Part shown: piece after piece, positions 1-6,557 of the stretch | Layout: the number at the start of each line of letters is the position of its first letter | How positions within the stretch are numbered: the first letter of the stretch is position 1 | Assembly (NCBI GenBank): GCA_002413455.1 | Contig: DHXA01000023.1 | Location: 1 to 8,945 of the forward strand | Direction: 5' to 3' | Origin: Rhodanobacter sp. UBA5168 | GTDB taxonomy: Bacteria; Pseudomonadota; Gammaproteobacteria; Xanthomonadales; Rhodanobacteraceae | Length of the DNA stretch: 8,945 nucleotides | Position numbers and translations under genes: made by a program | Notes under the pieces: model-generated | The model's database searches: none | What the model was told of the DNA's origin: nothing | The model's input: only the letters and a program-made list of their open reading frames with translations

Positions 1-30
1 CCGGCTCCACTTGAGCCGGTTCCACTTGAG
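1..30. repeat. 15-bp tandem duplication inside transporter gene
   Basis: Two adjacent 15-bp units, CCGGCTCCACTTGAG (1-15) and CCGGTTCCACTTGAG (16-30), differ at one base. On the coding (minus) strand they encode AQVEP twice, in frame, in a hydrophilic loop after the sixth predicted helix. More copies could lie beyond the window edge. Confidence 0.85.
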
Positions 31-589
31 CATGTTCCAGATGCAGCAGCAGCTTGCGGTTGCCCAGCGGATAAGCAAACGCGGACAGCACCACTGCGCC
101 GATCGCCAGCCAGTCGCCGGCATGCAGCCGGCCCCGTGCGTGGCCCCACTGCAGCGCGAACACGCCGGCCACGATCAGCGCGCCGATCGCCAGCGTGCGC
201 CATGCCAGCCTCGCGCGTTCGTCGCGATAGATCAGCGGCGCCAGCAGCGGGCCGGCCAGCACGGTGGTCTGGAAGCTGCCGGCGATCAGCCACGACGGCC
301 CGCTGCTCGCCGCCCACGTCAGCGGAATGCCGAACAGTACGAAACCCACCCCGCTCCACAGCAGCCATGTGCGCGGATGGCGGCGCAGTTCGTGCGGCAA
401 TTCGCCGAGCCCGCCCTGCAGCGGCAGCACCGCGGCCAGCAGCGGCAGCGTGAACAGGTAACGCAGGATCACCGCCCACGCCCAATGCCCGCCGCCGGCG
501 ACGAGGCTGCGATTGAGCACGTAGGTAAGCGTGAAGAACAGCGCCGAACACAGCGCCAGTCCCACCGCGGCGAGAGCATTCGAACGCAT
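1..589 (-). CDS. EmrE-family (DMT-type) multidrug efflux transporter, partial
   Basis: This is the N-terminal 196 residues of an inner-membrane transporter; the C-terminus lies beyond the left edge. Translation from the ATG at 589 is open to the edge and mostly hydrophobic. Likely membrane segments are at about residues 5-26, 36-57, 73-92, 98-121, 131-148 and 158-177. The stretch LFFTLTYVLNRS (17-28), followed by GGGHWAWAVILRYLF, is typical of the 'multidrug resistance efflux transporter family' (EmrE, Pfam PF13536), a branch of the drug/metabolite transporter superfamily with about 300 residues and ten helices. Substrate specificity in this family is mostly unproven, so 'multidrug' is a label only. 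No good Shine-Dalgarno precedes the ATG, but no nearer start fits the first helix. Visible residues end in a duplicated AQVEP motif just after the sixth helix. The gene points away from the decayed region on its right and is unlikely to be part of it. Confidence 0.8.
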   Translation of the reverse strand, partial: MRSNALAAVGLALCSALFFTLTYVLNRSLVAGGGHWAWAVILRYLFTLPLLAAVLPLQGGLGELPHELRRHPRTWLLWSGVGFVLFGIPLTWAASSGPSWLIAGSFQTTVLAGPLLAPLIYRDERARLAWRTLAIGALIVAGVFALQWGHARGRLHAGDWLAIGAVVLSAFAYPLGNRKLLLHLEHAQVEPAQVEP

Positions 590-710
590 CGCTACCGATC
601 AGCGAAAGATCCGAGTGTGGCAAATTACAACGGGTTTGCGTAGCGCCTGGCTGCTCGACTGGTGGGTTTGAAGCGAGGCGCTTTCACCTTCCGGGCATCC
701 CACCCTATTT

Positions 711-736
711 GTGGGAGCGACTTCAGTCGCTCCCAC
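711..736. repeat. REP-like palindrome, full 12-bp stem
   Basis: This is a perfect inverted repeat: the arms GTGGGAGCGACT and AGTCGCTCCCAC flank a 2-base centre, giving the CTTCAG core of Xanthomonadales/Pseudomonas REP elements. It lies in non-coding DNA between the broken glcG-like gene and the transporter gene, where a hairpin could also end transcription or protect mRNA. A second, shorter member begins 29 bp further on with the same core orientation. The flanks ACAGG (after this element) and CCTGT (before the next) are complementary. Confidence 0.75.
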
Positions 737-765
737 AGGTGTCCCAGGCTTTTCGGGCTTCTCCT

Positions 766-787
766 GTAGGAGCGGCTTCAGCCGCGA
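766..787. repeat. REP element (GTAGGAGCGGCTTCAGCCGC type)
   Basis: The sequence begins GTAGGAGCGG, has the CTTCAG core with perfect arms GCGGCT/AGCCGC, and ends CGCGA. This is the common REP form scattered through Xanthomonadales genomes; such elements are usually mobilised by a RAYT transposase encoded elsewhere. None is in this window. It overlaps the 3' end of the glcG-like pseudogene, whose in-frame stop (minus-strand TGA, 780-778) falls at the palindrome centre. Confidence 0.8.
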
Positions 788-1198
788 TGCTGTTTCGGCC
801 GGACAGTTGGCCTTATAGGTGCTGAGTCTTGCTCGCCGGCGAGTGCGGCGACGCCGGCCGCAGCCACCTGTGCATCCTGCGTCGACTGCATGCCGGAGAC
901 GCCGATCGCGCCGACCACCTCGCCATCCACGATCAACGGCAGACCGCCATCCAGCGGCAACAGGTTGTGCATGCCGAGCAGGCGCAGGCCGAGGCTGCCG
1001 GCAGCCACCGCGTCCTCGAAGAGCTTGCTGGGCCTGGTCGAGCGCGTGCAGCATCACCAGATGGCCGCCGCTGCCGACCACGGCGATCACCATCGGCCAG
1101 TCGTGCGCCCGCGCCTCGGCCTCGGCGGCCGCCATCACGAGGCGCGCCCGGTCCAGCGTGATCGGTGCACCGTAGCGCGCTACAGCAGGGGCGCTCAA
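778..1198 (-). pseudogene. GlcG/HbpS-family (haem-binding-like) protein, internal deletion and frameshift
   Basis: Two reading frames together make a GlcG/HbpS (Pfam PF03928) domain. The first runs from a TTG at 1198 and includes ITLDRARLVMAAAEAEA and VIAVVGSGGHLVML, up to DQAQ at about 1028. The second starts at KLFEDAVAAG (about 1026) and continues through LDGGLPLIVDGEVVGAIGVS and QDAQVAAAG to a stop at 780-778. In E. coli GlcG about 20 residues separate the matching points; here they are absent and the frame is shifted by one base, so a deletion of roughly 60 bp with frame loss is inferred. About 17 residues after ALAGE are unlike the family, and the stop lies inside a REP. The TTG start overlaps the stop of the gene upstream (TTGA), with GGAG 8 nt before it, indicating former translational coupling. 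Intact members are about 135 residues, bind haem or small organic ligands, and often accompany oxidoreductases. Confidence 0.8.
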
Positions 1199-1424
1199 CG
1201 CGTCGTCTCCGTCGGTGCGACCGCTGCGAAATCCGCGCGTGGCGCGGCGTCGGTCCATACCGTCGACGCGTAACCGGCAGGTTTGTCGCCGACGCCCGCG
1301 CCACCGTGCAGGCCAGCCTGTTGCGCCGGCTCGAAGAAGCTGTAGGGGAACCGCGAAGGCAGTGCGGAAACGTCGTCCAGCTGGCGCAAGGCCGTGTAGT
1401 CCGTGCGCAGGCGGCGCAGCGAGC
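1195..1424 (-). pseudogene. C-terminal remnant of an unrecognised protein
   Basis: About 76 codons are open on the minus strand, ending with TGA at 1197-1195. The sequence reads like real protein (LRTDYTALRQLDD, then FPYSFFEPAQQAGLHGG, GDKPAGYAST and a tail ending APTETTR) with high third-position GC. I do not recognise the family. To the right of about 1424 the frame runs antisense into a LysR gene, so the N-terminus is missing. Its stop overlaps the TTG start of the glcG-like gene, so the two were once an operon. Lying divergently from a LysR gene, it was probably that regulator's first target; oxidoreductases are common in this position, but nothing here proves one. A short spurious frame is the alternative, though the coupling to the next gene argues against it. 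Confidence 0.5.
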
Positions 1425-2228
1425 CTGTTGCAGCGGAGCACGCGCAAGGTGGGCCTGACCGAGGCCGGACAACTGTTCCTCGAGCGCATCGCGCCGGCCC
1501 TGGCCGAAATCGACGGCGCAGTGGAGGCCTTGCGCCAGCACGGCGACCACCCCGCCGGCACGCTGCGCATTACTGCACCGCACAGCCTGCTCGACCAGCT
1601 GATCGCACCGATGCTGGGGGATTTCCTGCGTGCCTATCCCGATATGACGCTGGATCTGGTGGTCGACAGTGCACTCACCGACCTTGTCGCCGAAGGCATC
1701 GACGCCGGCATCCGCCTCGGCGAACGGCTGGCGCGCGACGTGGTCGCCGTGCCGTTGGGCGGGCCGCTTCGCGCGGTCGTGGCCGGTTCGCCCGCGTACT
1801 TCGCGCAACATGGGCGGCCGCAGCATCCGCGCGACCTGCAGCAGCACGCCTGCGCGCGCTTTCGCTACAGCGGCAGCGGTGCCATCTATCGCTGGGAATT
1901 CGCCCACAAAAGCAGCGTCGGCAAAAGCCGGGGCGGGCAAACCAGCGGGCAGCGCGGGCGCTGGTTCGAGATCGACGTGACCGGCCCGCTGATCACGAAC
2001 GAGCCCACCTTGCAGATCCGTGCCGCGCTCGATGGCCTGCTGCTGGTGCACGCGCTGGAACCGATGGTGCGCGAACATATCGCGGCCGGCCACCTGCAGA
2101 CCGTGCTCGACGCATGGTTGCCGCCATTCGACGGCTTCTATCTGTATTACCCGAGCCGGCTGCAGGTGCCGCCCAAGCTGCGTGCTTTCATCGAGTTCCT
2201 GCGCGAACGACTGGAGCCATCGGCCTGA
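1425..2228 (+). pseudogene. LysR-family regulator lacking its DNA-binding domain
   Basis: Homology begins abruptly at LLQRSTRKVGLTEAG, which in intact LysR proteins is the end of the winged helix at about residue 48-63. It then covers the linker helix and the whole effector domain (LRITAPHSLLDQLIAPML, DLVVDSALTDLVAEGIDAGIRLG, ITNEPTLQIRAALDGL) and ends naturally at TGA 2226-2228. The domain resembles the widespread LysR regulators whose C-terminus reads YYPSRLQVPPKLRAF. The helix-turn-helix, start codon and promoter are gone. Upstream DNA in this frame belongs to the antisense remnant. The product could not bind DNA even if made; I call it a pseudogene. About 16 extra residues (AHKSSVGKSRGGQTSGQ region, 1902-1955) sit between WEF and GRWFEID, where relatives are close-spaced. 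The original target was probably the divergent remnant/glcG-like operon. Confidence 0.85.
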
Positions 2229-2345
2229 ATGGCTCCTTGAAGTACGGTCAGTGTGCTTTACACCATGCGAAGCACCAGTTGTGCAGTCGCGGCATATCGG
2301 CGCTGGGGCCTGCAAGAGCGGAAATTTAAAAAAGGCCCGATAAGG

Positions 2346-2373
2346 CCGACAGGCGATGTATAACGGCTGTCGG
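2346..2373. promoter_or_regulatory. Inverted repeat around a TATAAC box in the cyclase leader
   Basis: The arms CCGACAG (2346-2352) and CTGTCGG (2367-2373) are perfectly complementary and flank 14 bp containing TATAAC (2359-2364), a possible -10 element about 70 bp before the cyclase start. No good -35 hexamer lies 16-18 bp upstream. A regulator binding the arms would cover the promoter, or the repeat may fold in the mRNA leader. Both are inferences; only the repeat is seen directly. Confidence 0.3.
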
Positions 2374-2430
2374 AGTCGTCAAGCATCATTTGTATATTCA
2401 CGAAGTGGTTGCGGCCAGGGGTATTTACCT

Positions 2431-4236
2431 ATGAGCAGCGTTTCGGCAGTAAGCGAGATGAGCAGGCTCGAACGGCTTCGTCATCTGCATATCCTCAATA
2501 CTGAGGCCGAGCCGCTATTCGACTCCCTGGCGAGGGCAGCGGCGGCAGCCGCGGGTACGCCGATCGCGCTGGTCAGTTTGATCGACGAATCGAGGCAATG
2601 GTTCAAAGCAAACGTAGGGCTGGATGGCGTCAGCGAAACGCCAAGAGAGGTGGCCTTCTGCGCGCTCACAATGAGCAATGGCGGAATCCTGGAGATTACC
2701 GACGCCACCAAAGACATACGATTCTCCGAAAATCCCCTGGTAACCGGCAATCCAAATATCCGGTATTACGCAGGCGCCCCCATCGTCCTTGACGACGGCA
2801 CGCCGCTTGGCTCTCTATGCGTCATTGACAGGATTCCTCGAAAACTTTCGTCCGAACAATTGAACGTACTTCAGGAACTCGCAGCGGCTGTTGTTCAAGC
2901 ACTGGAGCAGCGCTCGCTTCTCCTTGCGAGAAATGAACAAATGAAAACGGAGGCGGATGAGGCTCGCCGTCAATCCGAGATTTCTGCCGGGCTGGAGAGA
3001 AGACTGAGAGACAGCGAAGCGTTTCTTGATCGGACGGGACGTGTGGCTGGTGTGGGCGGATGGGAGTTCAACGTAGCCACGGGCGAACTATTCTGGTCCG
3101 ATGAAACATGCCGCATTCACGATAGGCCAGCGGGTCACAAACCGACCTTGGATGAGGTGCTCAACTACTACTCGCCCGAAGCACAGGAAGCCATTCGGGC
3201 TACCTGGAAAAAAGGCATGGCAACGGGAGAGGGCTGGGATCTCGAGCTGCCTCTTGTTACAGCCAAAGGCAGAAAGATATGGGTGCGTGCTGTTGGCTCG
3301 ACGGAGTTTCGTGATGGCCATCCGTATCGTCTCATTGGAGCGTTCCAGGATGTCACCGTCCGTCGCCGCGTTGTGGCATCTCTCGAATCCAGTGAACGAA
3401 GGTTTCGGAAACTCTTTCAATATAGCCTTGGCCTCATCTGCACGCATGACCTGAACGGGACTTTGTTGTCCGTGAACCCCGCTGCTGCAACGTCCTTGGG
3501 CTACAGCATGGCCGAGCTTCTTGGTTCGTCGTTGAATTCTCTAATGCCACCGTCGCGACAGGGCGACTTTCAGAAGTACCTGGCAAGAATCAAGGATCGC
3601 CACGTCGACTCCGGATTAATGGAGCTTATCGCGAAGGACGGCTCTACCAGGTACTGGCAGTACCACAACGTACTGGATGAAGAGAATGAGGACCCTTACG
3701 TGCTTGGTCACGCCCAAGATGTAACGGAGCAGCATAGGTACGAGAAAACGTTGTTGGAATGGTCCGTGCACGATCCGCTCACCGGTGCATTCAACAGGCG
3801 GTATCTTGCCAAGGTCGAGCGATCCTTAAGAGATTCGCGGGCCTGGTCATGCATCGCGATTGATCTCGATCACTTCAAAGAGATCAACGACACACACGGT
3901 CACCAGCGTGGCGATGAGGTTCTCATCGAGGTGGTCAGTTTCCTGAGCTTGTGTATTGGGAAAGATGACATCATCGTTCGAATGGGCGGAGACGAATTTA
4001 TCGTTATCGTGAAGGACGCGACACTGCTGGCTGGTTTATTGGCCACGCTGGAAGCGAAGAGTTCGAATGCATCTATCCACCTTTCACTGGGGTTCGCGAC
4101 GAGCACGGATGGCGAGTCGCTCGATAGCGTCATTGCACGCGCGGACAAGGGCCTTTATGCCACGCGGTCGATAGTCAGGGAAACGGTGCGACCCGAAATC
4201 ACACCAGTTCAGGATGAGATGGCAAAGCGCCCATAG
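2431..4236 (+). CDS. Diguanylate cyclase, GAF-PAS-PAS-GGDEF
   Basis: This cytoplasmic enzyme should make cyclic di-GMP from two GTP in response to signals sensed by three N-terminal domains. The 601-residue product has no signal peptide or membrane helix. A GAF domain spans about 15-160 (IALVSLID, YYAGAPIVLDDGTPLGSLCVID), a charged linker helix 161-195, PAS1 195-315 (GGWEFNVATGELFWSDE, GAFQDVT), PAS2 320-435 (HDLNGTLLSVNPAAATSLGY, GHAQDVTEQ), and GGDEF 442-582. Catalytic features are complete: DLDHFKEIND at 478-487 (metal and substrate) and GGDEF at 519-523. The inhibitory RxxD site is altered: the arginine is Gly510 (GKDD), only Asp513 remains, so product feedback is probably weak. The start at 2431 was chosen because AGGGG lies 9 nt upstream and the GAF domain begins soon after; an in-frame ATG at 2356 would add 25 atypical residues. 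GC is clearly lower than in neighbours, suggesting transfer. No EAL domain follows. Confidence 0.93.
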   Translation: MSSVSAVSEMSRLERLRHLHILNTEAEPLFDSLARAAAAAAGTPIALVSLIDESRQWFKANVGLDGVSETPREVAFCALTMSNGGILEITDATKDIRFSENPLVTGNPNIRYYAGAPIVLDDGTPLGSLCVIDRIPRKLSSEQLNVLQELAAAVVQALEQRSLLLARNEQMKTEADEARRQSEISAGLERRLRDSEAFLDRTGRVAGVGGWEFNVATGELFWSDETCRIHDRPAGHKPTLDEVLNYYSPEAQEAIRATWKKGMATGEGWDLELPLVTAKGRKIWVRAVGSTEFRDGHPYRLIGAFQDVTVRRRVVASLESSERRFRKLFQYSLGLICTHDLNGTLLSVNPAAATSLGYSMAELLGSSLNSLMPPSRQGDFQKYLARIKDRHVDSGLMELIAKDGSTRYWQYHNVLDEENEDPYVLGHAQDVTEQHRYEKTLLEWSVHDPLTGAFNRRYLAKVERSLRDSRAWSCIAIDLDHFKEINDTHGHQRGDEVLIEVVSFLSLCIGKDDIIVRMGGDEFIVIVKDATLLAGLLATLEAKSSNASIHLSLGFATSTDGESLDSVIARADKGLYATRSIVRETVRPEITPVQDEMAKRP

Positions 4237-4265
4237 ATGCAAGGCTGGCGGTGGTATGAAGGTTA

Positions 4266-4298
4266 CAAAGGCGTTTGATGATCATATTTCCGCCTTTG
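4266..4298. terminator. Possible hairpin between convergent genes
   Basis: The arms CAAAGGCG (4266-4273) and CGCCTTTG (4291-4298) are perfectly complementary across a 17-nt loop, between the 3' ends of the cyclase and sensor kinase genes. The position suits a bidirectional terminator, but there is no T-tract on either strand and the loop is long. The call is weak. Confidence 0.3.
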
Positions 4299-4338
4299 CG
4301 CAATGGGTAGCGTCGATGAAACACAACCCCGCCACAGG

Positions 4339-5724
4339 CTAAACCGAATGCATCGCCAGCGCATCGGCCCGCGCCAGCGGCAGGTGCAGATGGACGTCCA
4401 GTCCGCCGCCGTCACGATTTGTCGCCCGGAGTTCGCCGCCGTGGATCGTCGCCACCCGCTGCGCGATGGCCAGGCCCAGCCCGTGCCCTTCCGCACGGGC
4501 CGCGTTGCTGCCGCGAAAGAACGGGTGGAACAGCGATTCCAGTTCCGCCTCGGGCACGCCGGGTCCGCGATCGCGGACGGACAGCACAGCCATGCCAGCG
4601 CCCTCATGCACGCGCAGCTCGACCTTGCCACCCTCGGCACTGAACTTGATGGCGTTGGCGATCAGGTTGTCCAGCGCGCGTTCCAGCAATTGCGCACTGC
4701 CATACACGATGACCGGCACGGCGGGGGCGTTCAACAGCAGCTCGATGCGGCGCGCCTGCGCTTCGAGCTCGGCCTGCTCCATGCACTCGCGCGCCAGCTC
4801 GACCAGGTCCAGGTTCTCGCAACTCATCCCGGGAATGCCGCCCTCCAGCCGCGACAGCGCGAGCATTTCTCCGGTCATGCGATCCAGTCGCGCAATCTCC
4901 GACTCGGCCTGGCGGAAATACGCCGCGGCCCGCGCCGGATCGGTGCTGTTCTGCGCCAGGTCGAGAATCAGGTGCAGTCGTGCCAGCGGCGAACGCAACT
5001 CGTGCGACAGATCCTGCAGCACGCGGCGATCGTGCGCCACCAGCGCCTCGATGCGTTCGGCCATGGCATCGAAATCGTGGGCGAGCTGGGCCAGCTCATC
5101 GTGCGCCATGCCGCCCTGGCGACCGACCCGGGTGGAAAGCTCGCCGGCGGCCATGCGCCGGGTGGCATGGCGCAGCGCCTCGACCGGCCGGGCCACGCTG
5201 CGCGCCACCCACCAGCCGACCAGGCCGATGAACAACAGCGACAATGTCAGTTGCACCATCAGCAGGATCGTTGCGCGGACCTGCGGACGCATCCGGGTAT
5301 GCGTGCGGCTCAATGCCACCAACTGGCGGGTCTGCCCATCGCTGCTGCTGATCTGCTGTACGGAAAGATACAGGCCTGGTCGAGGCTGCAGCAGGGTGTC
5401 GCGGCCGGCGTCGAGCCACGTCGGCAAGGATGCCCGGATCGAGGGCGGCAGCCGCATCGGCGACAACTGCCGCCCCTTTTCGTAAAGCGTGGCGTCGATG
5501 CCTTCATGCCGCTGTTGTGCGGCCCACGCAGCGAGCGCCAGGGCACCGCCGTTGTCGTAACTCTGGTTGGCGTCCCGTGCCAGCGCCGTCCAGTTGATCT
5601 CCACCGCCGTGGTGTATTCGATGAAGCGCTGCGTGAGGTAACTGCCGAGAAAAAGCACCAGCAGGTTTGCCGCGCAGAACCAGATCAGCAGGCGCCAATA
5701 GATCGAACTCTTGAACGGGTTCAT
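4339..5724 (-). CDS. cpxA: CpxA-like envelope-stress sensor histidine kinase
   Basis: This inner-membrane kinase should phosphorylate the regulator encoded just upstream. Its 461 residues are laid out as in CpxA. TM1 is at about 12-31 and a periplasmic sensor domain at about 32-150. TM2 is at 151-174, followed by HAMP at 175-228 (RSVARPVEALRHATRRMAAGEL). The dimerisation/phosphoacceptor helix carries SHELRSPLARL with His241. The ATPase domain has the N box (LDNLIANAIKF, 351-361), G1 (DRGPGVP, 385-391), F box (FHPFFRG) and G2 (GHGLGLAIA, 413-421). All catalytic motifs are present. The ATG overlaps the stop of the regulator gene (ATGA, 5721-5724), indicating one transcript with coupled translation. 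Close relatives such as RstB or EnvZ share this plan; the CpxA assignment rests on the CpxR-like partner, the CpxP-like gene and the CpxR box beside them. The stimulus is not visible from sequence. Confidence 0.88.
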   Translation of the reverse strand: MNPFKSSIYWRLLIWFCAANLLVLFLGSYLTQRFIEYTTAVEINWTALARDANQSYDNGGALALAAWAAQQRHEGIDATLYEKGRQLSPMRLPPSIRASLPTWLDAGRDTLLQPRPGLYLSVQQISSSDGQTRQLVALSRTHTRMRPQVRATILLMVQLTLSLLFIGLVGWWVARSVARPVEALRHATRRMAAGELSTRVGRQGGMAHDELAQLAHDFDAMAERIEALVAHDRRVLQDLSHELRSPLARLHLILDLAQNSTDPARAAAYFRQAESEIARLDRMTGEMLALSRLEGGIPGMSCENLDLVELARECMEQAELEAQARRIELLLNAPAVPVIVYGSAQLLERALDNLIANAIKFSAEGGKVELRVHEGAGMAVLSVRDRGPGVPEAELESLFHPFFRGSNAARAEGHGLGLAIAQRVATIHGGELRATNRDGGGLDVHLHLPLARADALAMHSV

Positions 5725-6431
5725 GGCGCGCCCGCGATCATCAGGTAGCCCGAACCGCGCACCGACTCGATCCGCGGCGATTGCGCCGACGCTTCGGCCA
5801 GCTTGTGGCGCAGACGGCTCACATGCACGTCGATGCTGCGGTCGAAGCGCTCCAGCTCACGGCCCAGCGCAATGCGCGTCAGCGATGCCTTGTCGACCAG
5901 TTCGCCGGTACGCTGCGCCAGCGCCAGCAGCAGCATGAACTCGGCGCCGGTGAGCAGCAGCTCCTGCTCGCCGATGAAAGCGCGCCGCTCGCCCGGCTGC
6001 AGCCGCAGCGCACCGACTTGCAGATTCGCGGCGGTGGCCGGCGTGTTGCGCCGAAGTTGCGCACGCACACGCGCCAGCAATTCGCGCGGCAGGCATGGCT
6101 TGGACAGATAGTCGTCGGCACCCAGCTCCAGCCCGATCACCCGATCCACCGGCTCGCCCTTGGCGGACAGCATGATGACCGGCAGGCGATGCTGCATGCG
6201 CAGCTCGCGCAGCGTATCCAGGCCATCGCGGCCGGGCATCATCACGTCCAGGATCAACAGATCCGGCCGCAGCGTCGGGTTGCGCAACTGTGCCAGCGCC
6301 GCTTCGGCATCGTGGGCCATGTCCACCACAAACCCTTCGCGCTGCAGATACTCGGCCAGCAGCCGGCACAGGGCGCGGTCATCGTCGACGATCAGGATCC
6401 GGGGCGTGGCGGCAGGTTGCATGGGCTCCAT
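5721..6431 (-). CDS. cpxR: CpxR-like OmpR-family response regulator
   Basis: This DNA-binding regulator is activated by phosphorylation. The receiver domain covers about 10-127: acidic pocket Asp17/Asp18, phosphoacceptor Asp62 in LLILDVMMPGRDG, Ser89 and Lys111. KPC replaces the usual KPF at 111-113, a small oddity. The winged-helix output domain covers about 136-233 (LTGAEFMLLLALAQ; FDRSIDVHVSRLRHKL; VRGSGYLM). GLELGADDYLSKP, the LGRELERFDRSID segment and the RGxGYLM end match E. coli CpxR closely as I recall it, hence the symbol. The 236-residue length is normal. The start is uncertain: the ATG at 6431 has no clear Shine-Dalgarno, and the alternative ATG at 6422 has GGAG only 3 nt away; the two differ by three residues. 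It is the first gene of the operon with the kinase and is divergent from the cpxP-like gene. A CpxR box 33 bp upstream suggests autoregulation. Confidence 0.9.
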   Translation of the reverse strand: MEPMQPAATPRILIVDDDRALCRLLAEYLQREGFVVDMAHDAEAALAQLRNPTLRPDLLILDVMMPGRDGLDTLRELRMQHRLPVIMLSAKGEPVDRVIGLELGADDYLSKPCLPRELLARVRAQLRRNTPATAANLQVGALRLQPGERRAFIGEQELLLTGAEFMLLLALAQRTGELVDKASLTRIALGRELERFDRSIDVHVSRLRHKLAEASAQSPRIESVRGSGYLMIAGAP

Positions 6432-6463
6432 TCAAGCGTTGTGGCGTAACGAACTCCATGAGC

Positions 6464-6478
6464 TTTACGCATCTTTAC
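6464..6478 (-). promoter_or_regulatory. CpxR box GTAAA-N5-GTAAA
   Basis: On the minus strand the sequence reads GTAAAGATGCGTAAA, an exact match to the CpxR consensus known from E. coli (two GTAAA half-sites with a 5-bp spacer). It lies 33 bp upstream of the cpxR start and about 80 bp upstream of the cpxP-like start, so it could serve both divergent promoters. I could not assign -10/-35 elements with confidence on either side. Confidence 0.7.
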
Positions 6479-6557
6479 CTTTCGGCAAAGAACATACACA
6501 CGGCATTGTCGTCAAATGGGTTGCAAGCCCTCCACACCAAACCACAGAGGTTCAACC

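Noticed and set aside
11..643. Plus-strand open frame of 210 codons opposite the transporter.
   Set aside because: It is Gln/Arg/His-rich with no recognisable domain; the minus strand encodes a clear membrane protein.
2334..2347. GGCC-N6-GGCC hairpin that on the minus strand is followed by TTTTTT, like a terminator.
   Set aside because: The stem is only 4 bp and no minus-strand gene reads into it.
2356..2430. Upstream ATG at 2356 for the cyclase.
   Set aside because: The extra 25 residues resemble no GAF N-terminus, and ATG 2431 has AGGGG at good spacing.
4256..4342. A 28-codon plus-strand frame beginning MKVTKAFDDHISAF after the cyclase gene.
   Set aside because: It has no proper ribosome-binding site, overlaps the kinase 3' end and the hairpin, and is short enough to arise by chance.
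4303..5748. Long plus-strand open frame (481 codons) opposite the sensor kinase; similar long frames at 933-2315 (minus) and 7211-8479 (plus).
   Set aside because: They mirror real genes in high-GC DNA, have Gln/Arg/His-rich shadow composition and show no domain; the opposite strands carry clear families.
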